Source: Neorhizobium galegae bv. officinalis (GTDB lineage Bacteria; Pseudomonadota; Alphaproteobacteria; Rhizobiales; Rhizobiaceae). From it: DNA of 64,000 nt. The notes below the pieces were generated by a model. The model made no database searches. It was not told the origin of the DNA and saw nothing but the letters and a program-made list of their open reading frames with translations. The first letter of the stretch is position 1; every line of letters begins with the position of its first letter. Positions 33,383-42,517 of the stretch are shown one piece after another. Made by a program: the position numbers and the translations under genes. The stretch is from NCBI GenBank assembly GCA_000985875.1, contig CCRI01000016.1:1-64000 (forward strand), given 5' to 3'.

Positions 33383-34870
33383 TCAGCTCTTGGTTTTTTC
33401 CATCGCGTCAAGCGCAGCGGAAAGGCGCTTTTCCTCGTTGTAGTAACGGGCGCGGTCCCAGAAATGCGGCTTAACGATACCGGTCGACATATGCTTGCCA
33501 ATCAGGCGGCCATTGGCGTCCTCGCCGTCGATCTCGTAACGCATCAGGTCCTGGGTGATGATCACGTCGCCTTCCATGCCGACCACCTCGGTGATCTGGG
33601 TGATACGGCGCGAACCGTCGCGAAGGCGGGCCGCCTGGATGATGACGTCGATCGAACCGGTGATGATCTCGCGCACGGTCTTGGCCGGCAGCGAATAACC
33701 GCCCATGGCAATCATCGATTCCATACGACTCAAGCACTCGCGCGGCGTGTTGGCGTGGATCGTGCCCATCGAGCCGTCGTGGCCGGTGTTCATCGCCTGA
33801 AGCAGGTCGAAGACTTCGGGACCACGCACTTCGCCGACGATGATGCGCTCGGGGCGCATGCGCAGGCAGTTCTTGACTAGGTCGCGCATGGTAATCTCGC
33901 CCTCGCCTTCGATATTCGGCGGGCGGGTTTCGAGCCGGACCACATGCGGCTGCTGTAGCTGCAGTTCGGCCGTGTCCTCGCAGGTGATGACCCGCTCTTC
34001 CTTGTCGATATAGTTGGTCAGGCAGTTCAGCAGCGTCGTCTTGCCCGAACCGGTACCGCCGGAAATGACGATGTTGCAGCGGACGCGGCCGATGACCTGC
34101 AGAAGCACGGCGCCTTCCGGCGTGATCGCGCCGAACTTGACGAGCTGGTCGAGGTTCAGCTTGTCCTTCTTGAACTTACGGATGGTGAGCGCCGGTCCGT
34201 CGATGGCAAGCGGGGGCGCGATGACGTTGACGCGCGAACCATCCGGCAGGCGCGCGTCGCAGATCGGCGAGGATTCGTCGACGCGGCGACCGACCTGACT
34301 GACGATGCGCTGGCAGATCGACAGGAGCTGCGAATTGTCGCGGAAGCGTATTTCGGATTCGATCGTCTTGCCGGCGACTTCGATGAACGTCTGACCAGCG
34401 CCGTTGACCATGATATCGGAGATGTCGTCGCGGGCGAGCAGCGGCTCCAACGGGCCGTAACCCAGAACGTCGTTGCAGATGTCCTCGAGCAGTTCCTCCT
34501 GCTCGGAGATCGACATCGCGAAATTCTTGATGGTGATGATATCGTTGACGATATCGCGGATTTCCTCGCGCGCGCTTTCCGCATCGAGCTTGGCAAGCTG
34601 GGATAGGTCGATCGTATCGATCAGTGCCGAGAAGACCTGGCTTTTGGTGTCGTAATAGAGTTCCGTGCGCGCCGGGCGCTTGCGGGCGGCGGATTGCGGC
34701 GCAAGCGGCGGCGGCGAAGAGATCTGCTGCCGCTGGGTGACCGGATCGCGCACCGGCTCGGCAAGGACTTCCGGAGCGGCGGACCGCGCCACGACAGGCA
34801 CAGGTGCAGCCGCCGGCGGCGCTACGCTGCCGCTCTTCCCAAATCCCTCGTTTCCGCGTTTTCCAAACAT
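33383..34870 (-). CDS. cpaF: Tad pilus assembly ATPase CpaF/TadA
   Basis: The 495-residue cytoplasmic ATPase has a Pro/Ala-rich N-terminal tail (to about residue 65), then the secretion-ATPase core: Walker A GGTGSGKTT at 271-279, Walker B RIIVGEVRG at 342-350 and the His box GHDGSMGTIHAN at 363-374. It is a hexameric motor that drives pilin polymerisation, and in Tad systems also retraction. It lies between cpaE (15 bp) and tadB (13 bp). Confidence 0.97.
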   Translation of the reverse strand: MFGKRGNEGFGKSGSVAPPAAAPVPVVARSAAPEVLAEPVRDPVTQRQQISSPPPLAPQSAARKRPARTELYYDTKSQVFSALIDTIDLSQLAKLDAESAREEIRDIVNDIITIKNFAMSISEQEELLEDICNDVLGYGPLEPLLARDDISDIMVNGAGQTFIEVAGKTIESEIRFRDNSQLLSICQRIVSQVGRRVDESSPICDARLPDGSRVNVIAPPLAIDGPALTIRKFKKDKLNLDQLVKFGAITPEGAVLLQVIGRVRCNIVISGGTGSGKTTLLNCLTNYIDKEERVITCEDTAELQLQQPHVVRLETRPPNIEGEGEITMRDLVKNCLRMRPERIIVGEVRGPEVFDLLQAMNTGHDGSMGTIHANTPRECLSRMESMIAMGGYSLPAKTVREIITGSIDVIIQAARLRDGSRRITQITEVVGMEGDVIITQDLMRYEIDGEDANGRLIGKHMSTGIVKPHFWDRARYYNEEKRLSAALDAMEKTKS

Positions 34871-34885
34871 ACCGTTTTCCTGGTG

Positions 34886-36181
34886 TTATGCCTTCTTGCG
34901 CCCGAGCATGCCGAGCATCTTGCCGAGGCCACCCTTCTTCACCTTCTTCATGGCGATGCGGCCCGTGACGATATGGGCGATCTGGGAGAAGGTTTCGGCG
35001 ACAGGCGACTTCGCGTCGATTTCGGAGATCATGCGGCCGCTATTGGCGGCATTGCCGAACAACTGCACGTCGAACGGCAGGATGGCGATCGGCTCGATCT
35101 CCAATGGTTCGATGAAATCGTTCGGAGCGATCTCCGGACGCTTCGGCATGCCGACCTGGTTCAGGATCAGATGCGGCGCACGGTCGTTCGGGCGAAGCTT
35201 CTTCAACGCATCGATCATGTTCTTGGTGTTGCGCAGGTTGGCGAGATCGGGAACCGCGCAGATCACCACCTCGTCGACCTCCGACAGGACCGCCCGCGTC
35301 CATTCCGTCCAGCCATGCGGGACATCCAGAACGGCCATCGGCGCGCTGCGCTGCAGGAGCTCGATGATCGGCGTGAAGGCGTTGCGATCGAAATCATAGG
35401 CACGATCGAGCAGCGAGGGAGCCGCCAGCAGCGAGAGATGCTCGGAGCACTTGGTCAGAAGGCGATCGAGAAAGACCTCGTCGAGGCGTTCCGGCGCGAA
35501 GACGGCTTCCGCGATGCCCTGGGCCGGATCCTGGTCGAAATCGATATTGGCGGTGCCGAAGGGCAGATCGAGATCCGCCAGGATGGTTTCGGTCGAGAAC
35601 AGGTTCGAAATGCCGAAGGCGCAGTTATGCGCGATCGTCGAGGCCCCGACGCCGCCCTTGGCGCCAATGAAGGCGATCGATTTGCCGAGCGGCTCGGCTT
35701 CGGGATCCACGAAGATCGCCGAGATCGAAGCCAGCATGTCGGGCATCTGCACCGGGCCGACGAGATATTCGGAAATGCCGTTGCGGATCAGCTCGCGATA
35801 GAGCGAAATGTCATTGTAGCGGCCAACGACGATGACCCTGGTCGAAGGGTCGCACACTTCTGCAAGCGGCGTGAGCTCATGGAGCAGGTTCTTCGGCTCT
35901 GCGTCGGTTTCCAGGATGATGAGGTTCGGGGTTGGGGTGGACGAAAACATGTTGGCGGCAGCACTGGTGCCGCCGATCGTCACACGCAGATTGACCTTGG
36001 CCATGCGGCGATCGCGGGCCATGCGATCCATCATGCGCTGCATCCCGTCGCTTTCGCAGAAGGAATGGATAGAGATGCGCGGCAGCGGGCGCAGCGCGTC
36101 GAAATCGCCCGGACGATCGGCGTCCTCGGCAAACCCTTCACCCTGGCCGGGAGTGCGGATTTCGTAGTTGATCGCGCTCAT
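34886..36181 (-). CDS. cpaE: Tad pilus localisation protein CpaE/TadZ
   Basis: The 431-residue protein combines a degenerate receiver-like domain (about residues 65-160) with a ParA/MinD-type ATPase having the deviant Walker loop GAKGGVGAS at 173-181. Such proteins place the pilus machine at a cell pole. The C-terminus is short and basic with repeated Lys, which may touch the membrane. It lies 15 bp before cpaF and 21 bp after cpaD. Confidence 0.94.
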   Translation of the reverse strand: MSAINYEIRTPGQGEGFAEDADRPGDFDALRPLPRISIHSFCESDGMQRMMDRMARDRRMAKVNLRVTIGGTSAAANMFSSTPTPNLIILETDAEPKNLLHELTPLAEVCDPSTRVIVVGRYNDISLYRELIRNGISEYLVGPVQMPDMLASISAIFVDPEAEPLGKSIAFIGAKGGVGASTIAHNCAFGISNLFSTETILADLDLPFGTANIDFDQDPAQGIAEAVFAPERLDEVFLDRLLTKCSEHLSLLAAPSLLDRAYDFDRNAFTPIIELLQRSAPMAVLDVPHGWTEWTRAVLSEVDEVVICAVPDLANLRNTKNMIDALKKLRPNDRAPHLILNQVGMPKRPEIAPNDFIEPLEIEPIAILPFDVQLFGNAANSGRMISEIDAKSPVAETFSQIAHIVTGRIAMKKVKKGGLGKMLGMLGRKKA

Positions 36182-36202
36182 CGTGTTCTCCGGTTCACTG
36201 GC

Positions 36203-36928
36203 TTACGGCGTCGTCGTGGCGGTGCCGCCGGTGCGGTAGTCGCTGATGACCTTGGCACGCTGGGTGGCGTCGATCGGCGTGATGGCGCGCGGGGCGATGA
36301 GGTCCGTGGGATTGGCGACCTGGGCTGCAAGATTGTTTTGGCTGGCGCAGCCGAAATTGTACCAGTTCCTGTTGCCGAACGTATTGTCCGACAGGTCTGC
36401 CGGCCATTCGCCGCACTGGCCGGTCATCGCCTTGGTCGTCACGTAGGAAAGCCGGATCGGCGCTGCATCGCCATTCGGCGAGGCAGCGTAGCTGCTCATC
36501 AGGATCCGCTGCGGCTTGATGCCGGAACGCGTCAGCTCGCGGCGGATATCGCCCGCCAGATGCTGGGCCGCACCGGAATTATACGAGCCGGATGGCACCT
36601 GGATCTGCATCACGCCGGCCGGCGACGCCATGAAGTTCTGCGCAAACCCCTTGACCGTATCCCTCATCCCGGTCGACAGGCGGACATCGCCCGAGGCGAT
36701 CGGAATATCGAGGGTCGACTGGCCTTCCGCCAACACGATCGGATGGCGGGTGCGATAATCGTCGGGGATCGAGCCCGTGGTGAGCTGGCTGTTGCCGCAG
36801 GCCGACAGGAGCAGGCCGGATACGGCAAGCGCCAAGGCTGCGGCAACCCCGCTGCGACGGGACCTGGTTACACCCTTGGTCATGGCATCCTGTCCTTCGG
36901 CCGAGATTTTCTGGGTTTCAATGTCCAT
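36203..36928 (-). CDS. cpaD: Tad pilus lipoprotein CpaD
   Basis: The 241-residue product contains a lipoprotein signal ending LLLSACG (Cys44 from this start) and the CpaD domain with GCASQNNLAAQVANPTDLI near residues 192-210. It is an outer-membrane-associated partner of the secretin CpaC. The ATG at 36928 is only 6 bp after the cpaC stop, so coupled initiation is likely; a start at 36883 would give a more usual signal peptide of 28 residues and is a real alternative. Confidence 0.92.
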   Translation of the reverse strand: MDIETQKISAEGQDAMTKGVTRSRRSGVAAALALAVSGLLLSACGNSQLTTGSIPDDYRTRHPIVLAEGQSTLDIPIASGDVRLSTGMRDTVKGFAQNFMASPAGVMQIQVPSGSYNSGAAQHLAGDIRRELTRSGIKPQRILMSSYAASPNGDAAPIRLSYVTTKAMTGQCGEWPADLSDNTFGNRNWYNFGCASQNNLAAQVANPTDLIAPRAITPIDATQRAKVISDYRTGGTATTTP

Positions 36929-36934
36929 GACCGC

Positions 36935-38476
36935 TCACTTGTAGATAAAGCCTACGGCGCCGTGATACTGGCCCGCCGCGACGGGTTCCTTGCGGCCGTA
37001 GATCTTGTTGACGCGGTTCAGGAAGAAGGTCGCGGCATCGTTTTCCGGATTGAAGTTGTCGTCCGGCCGGGCGATCTCGTTGCGCGCAACGGGGCGGACC
37101 AGATAAGGCGTCGCGATGATCACGAGTTCGGTTTCGTTGCGGATAAAGTCCTTGCTGCGGAAAAGCGTGCCGAACACCGGGACCTTGGAAATACCCGGAA
37201 GGCCGGACATTGCCTGCCGGACATTGTCCTGCACCAGGCCGGCGATGACGATGGAGCCGCCGGACGGCAATTCGACCGTGGTCGAAGCCTCGCGCTTGCG
37301 GATCGACATGTAGGTATTGCCCGGAACCCGCAGCGAGGCGCCGTTACCCGTCACGGCAGAACCTTCGTAAGTCGGCTCCGACACGTTGGTCTCGATCACC
37401 AGACTGATGCGTCCGGGCGACAGAACAACGGGCTTGAAGTTCAGTTCGATGCCGTAATCGACCGTGTCGACCGTCTGCGTGACAGTACCCTCCTGCCCAT
37501 CGACTTCCTGCTGGCCGGGCAGGCGGTATTCACCGCCTACATAAAATTTCGCCTGCTGGCCGGAAATGGCGGTCAGGCTGGGTTCGGCAAGCGTGCGCAT
37601 GACGCCCGCCTGTTCCATGGCGTTCATGTAAGTCGACAGACCGACATTGCCGATATTGCCGGACAAGACGCCTTGAGCGGCCAGGCCGACGGCGTTTCCA
37701 AGATTGGCGGGGTTGGCAAAGGAAATCGAGCCTTTGGGGCCAGACACGGAGCCGTTGAAACCGAGTTGCTTCAGCACCTGCCGACTGACTTCTGCAACCG
37801 TCACCTTCAGCGTGACCTGGTCCTCGCCCTCGATCGTCAGGAGGTTGACGATCTGGGACTGCTGTCGGTTTTCGGCGAAGATGTCGGCGTCACCGTTATT
37901 GCCCTGAGCCGTGATATTCCGGGTGGTCGCCTCACCGCCCTTGAGGAAGGCAGTGGTCAGCTTTTCGGCCTGAGCCGAATCCTGCGGCGTCCGGACGCTG
38001 CCCGACAGAACGATGTTGTCCGAGATGATCTCGACCTTGATGTTCGATTCCGGCAGGAAACGGCGAAGGTTCTGCTCGAGACCGGAAATATCACGCTCGA
38101 TTGCCACGTCCAGGCTGACGATTTCCTCGCCGTTGGGTCCGAAGACGAAGATGTTGGTCTGGCCGACGGTCTTGCCGAACAGATAGATGCGGCGGGAGGT
38201 GCGTGTCACCGCGTCAGCCATGCTCGGGTCGGCGACCAGAATGTCATGTGCGTCGGACGGCAGGTCGACGACCAAGGCCTTGTTGAGGCCGAGTTGAAGC
38301 CGTTTGCGTATCCCGGGCCCGCCTTCGGTGATGCGGACGACGCTGTTTTCGGCCGCCAAAGCTTGCGCCGGCTGAAGGCTGATCGGAGCAATATTCAGCG
38401 AAACGCCGGAAAAGGCGAGGCAAAAAGCCATGCCTGCCGCTGCCGAGCTACGAATCTTGTGTTTCAGACTGTTCAC
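36935..38476 (-). CDS. cpaC: Tad pilus outer-membrane secretin CpaC
   Basis: The 513-residue protein has a signal peptide (cut near residue 41), an N-terminal pilus domain with the VGQTNIFVFGPNGEE motif, a BON-like domain, and the secretin core with VPVFGTLFRS and the end LVIIATPYLVRPV. It builds the outer-membrane channel for the pilus. The start is GTG at 38476, with GGAG seven bases before it; the frame continues 33 codons upstream across cpaB but with no homology. It is 13 bp after cpaB. Confidence 0.95.
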   Translation of the reverse strand: MNSLKHKIRSSAAAGMAFCLAFSGVSLNIAPISLQPAQALAAENSVVRITEGGPGIRKRLQLGLNKALVVDLPSDAHDILVADPSMADAVTRTSRRIYLFGKTVGQTNIFVFGPNGEEIVSLDVAIERDISGLEQNLRRFLPESNIKVEIISDNIVLSGSVRTPQDSAQAEKLTTAFLKGGEATTRNITAQGNNGDADIFAENRQQSQIVNLLTIEGEDQVTLKVTVAEVSRQVLKQLGFNGSVSGPKGSISFANPANLGNAVGLAAQGVLSGNIGNVGLSTYMNAMEQAGVMRTLAEPSLTAISGQQAKFYVGGEYRLPGQQEVDGQEGTVTQTVDTVDYGIELNFKPVVLSPGRISLVIETNVSEPTYEGSAVTGNGASLRVPGNTYMSIRKREASTTVELPSGGSIVIAGLVQDNVRQAMSGLPGISKVPVFGTLFRSKDFIRNETELVIIATPYLVRPVARNEIARPDDNFNPENDAATFFLNRVNKIYGRKEPVAAGQYHGAVGFIYK

Positions 38477-38489
38477 TTGAGCGCTCCGT

Positions 38490-39302
38490 TCATTTCGCCT
38501 GCACCGCCGTCGCCGTGCTCTTGACGATCGCCCCCGACTTGATGACCTGGATATCCGCCTTGCCATCACCCCCATGCAGCAAATAGTCCGGGGCTACCGT
38601 GTCGCTTTCCTGCGAGTCCGCGACCGAGCGCAGGGCAAGCGTCAGCCGCTGAGCCATCTGCTGAGCAACGGCGATGACCTTTGCCTGGTCCGGCGTCAGT
38701 TCCAGCGTCGCCGTGGTGCCGACGACGGATTTCTTGCCGTCCTCGCTCTCCTGGACCTGCTGGTCGATCGCGAGGACGCGAACGTTACTCAGGATGTTTT
38801 CGGTGATGTAGTTGCCGTTGTCCTTGTTCTCGCGCACCATGATGATGTCGACGCGATCATTCGGCAGCACGAAGCCGCCGGCGCCCGTCGCAACTGAAAT
38901 CTCGGTAGCAACAGCCCGTTTTCCGGACGGCAGCAGTGAGGACATGATCCGGCTGGATGAATCGGCGATCTTTTCGGCGCGCATCGGCTCGCCCTTGAAC
39001 ATCGGCATGCGGACGACGACGCCCTGAAGCTCGGTCATGGCATTCGGGCGCGTGGAATCGGTGATGAATCCGTCAACGATGCCGCTCGAGGGCCAGGACA
39101 TCCATGCCATCGACTTGTCGTTGAGCCGGCTGCCCACGGGAAGGTTCTCAGCCGTAACGAGCACCTTGACCGTCGGCTCCTTCTGGATGACGGTTTCCAC
39201 CAGTTCGGGTGCCTTCGTGCCGGAAAGGCGCATGGCAATCATGCCGGCGAGGCCCGCCGCCACCACGGCAACCGATAGAATAATGATACGGGTGGGCTTC
39301 AT
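38490..39302 (-). CDS. cpaB: Tad pilus assembly protein CpaB
   Basis: The 270-residue protein has one N-terminal membrane segment or signal and a SAF/RcpC domain (about residues 45-110, with VTAENLPVGSRLND and MFKGEPMRAEKI). It probably interacts with the secretin and peptidoglycan in the periplasm. The ATG at 39302 is preferred because AAGGA lies six bases upstream; an ATG two codons earlier touches the ribosome site. It is separated from cpaA by 113 bp. Confidence 0.93.
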   Translation of the reverse strand: MKPTRIIILSVAVVAAGLAGMIAMRLSGTKAPELVETVIQKEPTVKVLVTAENLPVGSRLNDKSMAWMSWPSSGIVDGFITDSTRPNAMTELQGVVVRMPMFKGEPMRAEKIADSSSRIMSSLLPSGKRAVATEISVATGAGGFVLPNDRVDIIMVRENKDNGNYITENILSNVRVLAIDQQVQESEDGKKSVVGTTATLELTPDQAKVIAVAQQMAQRLTLALRSVADSQESDTVAPDYLLHGGDGKADIQVIKSGAIVKSTATAVQAK

Positions 39303-39415
39303 GGCCATTCCTTGAGGGAATACTAACTTCCCGGAGAATGGCCTCCAATGGTGTAATTATAGTTAATGAGACGCTTACAATTCTGGTTAACGCGATCTTT
39401 CAATCGCTGAAACCT

Positions 39416-39934
39416 TTATTGAAACGCCTTCATGGCTAAGAGATGGATCGGTGCCTGCTCGAAGGTCAGGAAGCCAGCGATCGCGATGGCGATCCCGTAG
39501 GGGATCTTCTTGGCATTGACGAGGGATGGCGGGAGGGGAATACCCATGGCCATGACCGAGCCCGCCTGCGAGCGCAGGAGAAGGAAAACAAGGGTCACAG
39601 CGCCGCCGACATAACCGACGGTGACCAGGAAGACGAGAAGCGAGTGATTGAAGCCGAACCAGATCGCGGCCGCGGTCAGTAGCTTGGCGTCGCCGCCGCC
39701 CATGACGTTCAAAGCGAATAGCCCGAAGCAGGCGCCGAACACGGCAAGGCCAGCGACGAGATTCATGCCGATCTCCGGCCATGCGAGACCTGAGAGCGGC
39801 GCTAGAACCGCAAAGGAGGCCAGAATTACCGCTGACACCCGGTTCGGAATCGTCATGGTGACGAGATCCGAAATGGCGGCAAACGCCAGGCAAAGCGGCA
39901 GGATTGTAAGAATAGCCAGAGTGATCACGATCAT
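39416..39934 (-). CDS. cpaA: Prepilin peptidase CpaA
   Basis: The 172-residue membrane protein is an A24-family prepilin peptidase of the short Tad type, without the N-terminal methylase part. The two catalytic Asp are visible: Asp23 in AISDLVTMTIPN and Asp82 in MGGGDAKLL. It cuts Flp pilin and the TadE-like pseudopilins after the Gly before their hydrophobic helix. Six hydrophobic segments are seen. It is 135 bp downstream of pilA, with a hairpin between them. Confidence 0.94.
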   Translation of the reverse strand: MIVITLAILTILPLCLAFAAISDLVTMTIPNRVSAVILASFAVLAPLSGLAWPEIGMNLVAGLAVFGACFGLFALNVMGGGDAKLLTAAAIWFGFNHSLLVFLVTVGYVGGAVTLVFLLLRSQAGSVMAMGIPLPPSLVNAKKIPYGIAIAIAGFLTFEQAPIHLLAMKAFQ

Positions 39935-40017
39935 TGCTGAACCACCGCCTCTGTCAGGTTTTACACGGGCAAGATTCTCACGATCCGCAACCCGTGATGA
40001 GATATTAAATAAGACGA

Positions 40018-40045
40018 AGCCGCCTCGATTTTGATCGAGCCGGCT
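40018..40045 (-). terminator. Hairpin between pilA and cpaA
   Basis: On the minus strand AGCCGGCTCGAT and ATCGAGGCGGCT form a 12-base stem with one mismatch and a CAAA loop, followed by a weak T-rich run (TCGTCTTATTT). It would reduce transcription from pilA into cpaA and explain more pilin than machinery. Confidence 0.6.
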
Positions 40046-40069
40046 CCAGCAAACTCGTCAAGATTGCAA

Positions 40070-40264
40070 TCAGCAGGTCATGCCGCTGGCGGTGCAAGAA
40101 GCAGTCATCTTGCCAGAAATGGCACTAAAGGTATTATCCAGGGTGTTACCGAGAGTGGTCGCACCGGCGATCAGGGCAACGGAGATGAGGGCTGCGATAA
40201 GACCATACTCGATGGCGGTCGCACCAGACTCATCTTTCATGAAACGAGCGAAAATCTTGGTCAT
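40070..40264 (-). CDS. pilA: Flp-type major pilin
   Basis: A 64-residue Flp/PilA prepilin. The leader ends at Gly14 and the mature part begins ATAIEYGLIAALIS, with Glu19 as the conserved Glu5 and Tyr20 next to it. A single hydrophobic helix follows, then a short polar tail with two Cys about 9 residues apart that may form a disulfide. It is cut by CpaA and polymerises into the adhesive Flp pilus. GGAGAG precedes the ATG. It heads the tad operon. Confidence 0.96.
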   Translation of the reverse strand: MTKIFARFMKDESGATAIEYGLIAALISVALIAGATTLGNTLDNTFSAISGKMTASCTASGMTC

Positions 40265-40665
40265 GGAACTCTCCTACTCCACATTTGTTGTTCAGCACTT
40301 CCCGACAACTGTTTTCCGTTGTTCGGATGACTGCAACCTACAGAGGGACGATTGCCATCGGCTTAAGGAACATCGTTACCTTCCGGTTAACGGAGGATTG
40401 CCGGTTGCGTGGTAAACGAAGGGGAAAGAAGAAAATTTGCATTCGAGCGACCGCCCCCTCCTGCTCAAAATTTGCTAATGTTCATATTTTTACAGCGCCT
40501 TAATCTGAATGCGGAAAGTCTGAGATTTGCTTCTGTGAGTTGCAATACCGGCCAATCGGCAATCGTTAAGACGAGAGCAAGAACGGCCTTCTGTGCCGCT
40601 TAACGCTTCATTCACCAATCGCGGCCATCCTTGCGCAGATAACAATCTCACCTGAAGGCCATCCA
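40265..40665. other. Intergenic region upstream of pilA
   Basis: 401 bp without a supportable gene, holding the divergent control region of pilA and the secretin-N-domain gene. It is more AT-rich than its surroundings by eye and includes one CtrA-like site at 40376-40391. I see no terminator or RNA gene. Confidence 0.6.
40376..40391. promoter_or_regulatory. CtrA-like site upstream of pilA
   Basis: TTAC-N7-TTAAC (40376-40391) differs by one base from the consensus TTAA-N7-TTAAC. It lies about 110 bp upstream of pilA. In Caulobacter CtrA activates pilA, so the position is suggestive. Confidence 0.4.
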
Positions 40666-41076
40666 ATGTTGTTCCGTAGCGTCATGGTCCGACTCCTCGC
40701 CATTTGCGGCGTCGTCTTCGCGGGCGCAGGACAGTCGGCGGCGCAGGATCAGGGAGACCTTCTGCGTGTATTCATGAATCACGCGCGCGTGCTGAAACTC
40801 GACAGGCCGGTGAGCAAGGTCATCGTCGGCAACTCGAACGTGGCGGATGCCACCGTTGCGGATTCGACCACGATTGTCTTGACCGGCCGCAGCTTCGGCA
40901 CGACCAATCTCGTGCTGCTGGACGCGGAGGGTAATGCGATTGCCGACGAGCGCGTCCTCGTTTCCATCGACGAAGGGAACACGGTGCGCGTCTTCCGGCA
41001 AACCGAACGTTCCATCCTCTCCTGCACCCCCAATTGCGAGCAACACGCCGAGTTCAAGAACACCGCTACGCCCTGA
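40666..41076 (+). CDS. Stand-alone secretin N-domain (CpaC-N-like) periplasmic protein
   Basis: The 136-residue protein has a signal peptide (about 26 residues) and then one domain like the N-terminal pilus domain of CpaC: VLKLDRPVSKVIVGNSNVAD, then GRSFGTTNLVLLDAEGNAI. There is no secretin core. Two Cys near the end (SCTPNC) may form a disulfide. It heads a plus-strand group with two TadE-like pseudopilins, divergent from pilA. It may bind or cap the secretin; the exact role is unknown. Confidence 0.82.
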   Translation: MLFRSVMVRLLAICGVVFAGAGQSAAQDQGDLLRVFMNHARVLKLDRPVSKVIVGNSNVADATVADSTTIVLTGRSFGTTNLVLLDAEGNAIADERVLVSIDEGNTVRVFRQTERSILSCTPNCEQHAEFKNTATP

Positions 41077-41176
41077 TCGGGGACAGGTGGTTAAACTGCG
41101 GACAATCGCTGCAACGGAATCTCAATAATCCAGCCATAGGATCGGCACGCTCACGCCGGGCTGTCGGACGGGAACC

Positions 41177-41812
41177 ATGTGCCAGGATTATGACGATACC
41201 AGAACCAGGGCGCCGATGCCCGTGAGAGGCAAGGGCGCGTGGCGGCGGATTGCCCGCTCCAAGGACGGTGCAGCCGCAATCGAATTCGCATTGCTGGCCA
41301 TTCCCTATTTCCTGATCGTCTTTGCGATCGTCGAAACCTTCATCGCCTATACCGGAGAACAGCTTGTCGCCAACGCCGTCGATACGATGGCGCGCAAGCT
41401 CAGGACCGGCAACATCACCTATGGGCTCAATCGCGGCACAGACAAGAATGAGACGGAATTCCGCCGTGCTTTCTGCGCCGAAATATCGATCATGATCAAG
41501 TGCAGCGAGGAGGAAATAACGACGCCGGATAAACTCCTGCTCGATGTCCGCTCGTTCGCCAGCTTTGCTCTGATCCCGACGACAATTCCGCGTTCGACCG
41601 GCGGCGCTTTCGGCGAGCTTGACACATCTTCCTTCGCCTATGCGCCAGGTCCCGCGAAAAGCATCAACATGCTACGCGCCTATTACCGCTGGGATGTCAT
41701 CACCGATCTGATCCGGCCTTACATCACCAATGTGCGTCCTGCGGGCGGCGGACGTCCCAATTATTTCCTGATCGTCGAGACATCCGCCTTCCGAGCCGAG
41801 GACTATCCGTGA
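41177..41812 (+). CDS. TadE-like pseudopilin (first of two)
   Basis: The 211-residue protein has a basic cytoplasmic N-terminus, then DGAAAIEFALLAIPYFLIVFA at about residues 30-50, which is the TadE/TadG prepilin-like helix with the conserved Glu. The rest is periplasmic. It is likely cut by CpaA after the Gly preceding the helix and joins the pilus as a minor pilin. The start at 41177 has GGGA upstream; 41216 is an alternative. It overlaps the next gene by 4 bases (GTGA). Confidence 0.87.
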   Translation: MCQDYDDTRTRAPMPVRGKGAWRRIARSKDGAAAIEFALLAIPYFLIVFAIVETFIAYTGEQLVANAVDTMARKLRTGNITYGLNRGTDKNETEFRRAFCAEISIMIKCSEEEITTPDKLLLDVRSFASFALIPTTIPRSTGGAFGELDTSSFAYAPGPAKSINMLRAYYRWDVITDLIRPYITNVRPAGGGRPNYFLIVETSAFRAEDYP

Positions 41813-42405
41813 TCGAAGAGCAAAAGTCCCAACCGCGGACGCGATACTCGGGCCTGTTGATCCGCCTCAAGCAGCTGGTGGCTGACAGCCGCGGCGTCGG
41901 AGCCGTGGAGTTCGCCCTGATCGCGCCGCTCCTTCTCAGCCTCTATATCACGTCCGTCGAGATCACCATCGGCCTCAGCGTCTCCAAGCGGGTGACGCAC
42001 AGCGCCAGCACCATCGCCGATCTGGTGACCCGGGAAACGAGCGTCGACAAGACGATCCTGATGACGATGAAGGATGTGACCGCAAGTCTTTTTGCGCCGT
42101 ATACGCCCCACACGCTCAGCATCAAGGTCACAGGGGTGGCGCTCGATGCTACTGGCAGTCCGACCGTTGCCTGGTCATGGGACGACAAGAATGGCAGGCC
42201 GTATGTGATCGGCTCTGCGGTACAGGTGCCGGCCGACATGCATATCGCCAATTCCTTCCTTGTCCGGGCGGAAGTCTCAGTCCATCATGAACTTCTGATG
42301 TTCATGTCAGGTCTTTTGCCGAGTGAGGTGCGGGACCTCACCATTGCACGGGAATATTTCTACCGCCAACGCCTCGGAGACAGTGTCAACTGCACCAATT
42401 GCTGA
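41809..42405 (+). CDS. TadE/TadG-like pseudopilin (second of two)
   Basis: The 198-residue protein starts with GTG at 41809, overlapping the previous stop. After a basic N-terminal 28 residues comes GVGAVEFALIAPLLLSLY, the prepilin-like helix with the conserved Glu. The periplasmic part ends with a C-x2-C pair. With the upstream paralogue it forms a translationally coupled pair of minor pilins. It ends 112 bp before deoB, so the Tad locus ends here. Confidence 0.87.
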   Translation: MIEEQKSQPRTRYSGLLIRLKQLVADSRGVGAVEFALIAPLLLSLYITSVEITIGLSVSKRVTHSASTIADLVTRETSVDKTILMTMKDVTASLFAPYTPHTLSIKVTGVALDATGSPTVAWSWDDKNGRPYVIGSAVQVPADMHIANSFLVRAEVSVHHELLMFMSGLLPSEVRDLTIAREYFYRQRLGDSVNCTNC

Positions 42406-42517
42406 AGCGCATCGGACGTTATCCCCCTTTGCTAATACGCCCCACGGCTATATGAATCTCGATTCGGGCCGGCCAGCAGAACAGTCGGCTGACAATATTC
42501 AAACTCCCGGGTGACCG

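Noticed and set aside
31306..33474. A 722-codon open frame on the plus strand
   Set aside because: It is antisense to tadB and tadC and is rich in His, Arg, Asp and Gln, typical of a GC-rich reverse frame.
34694..38524. A 1276-codon open frame on the plus strand
   Set aside because: It is antisense to cpaF, cpaE, cpaD and cpaC, which all have clear motifs. Its translation is low in hydrophobic core patterns and matches nothing; it is a high-GC shadow.
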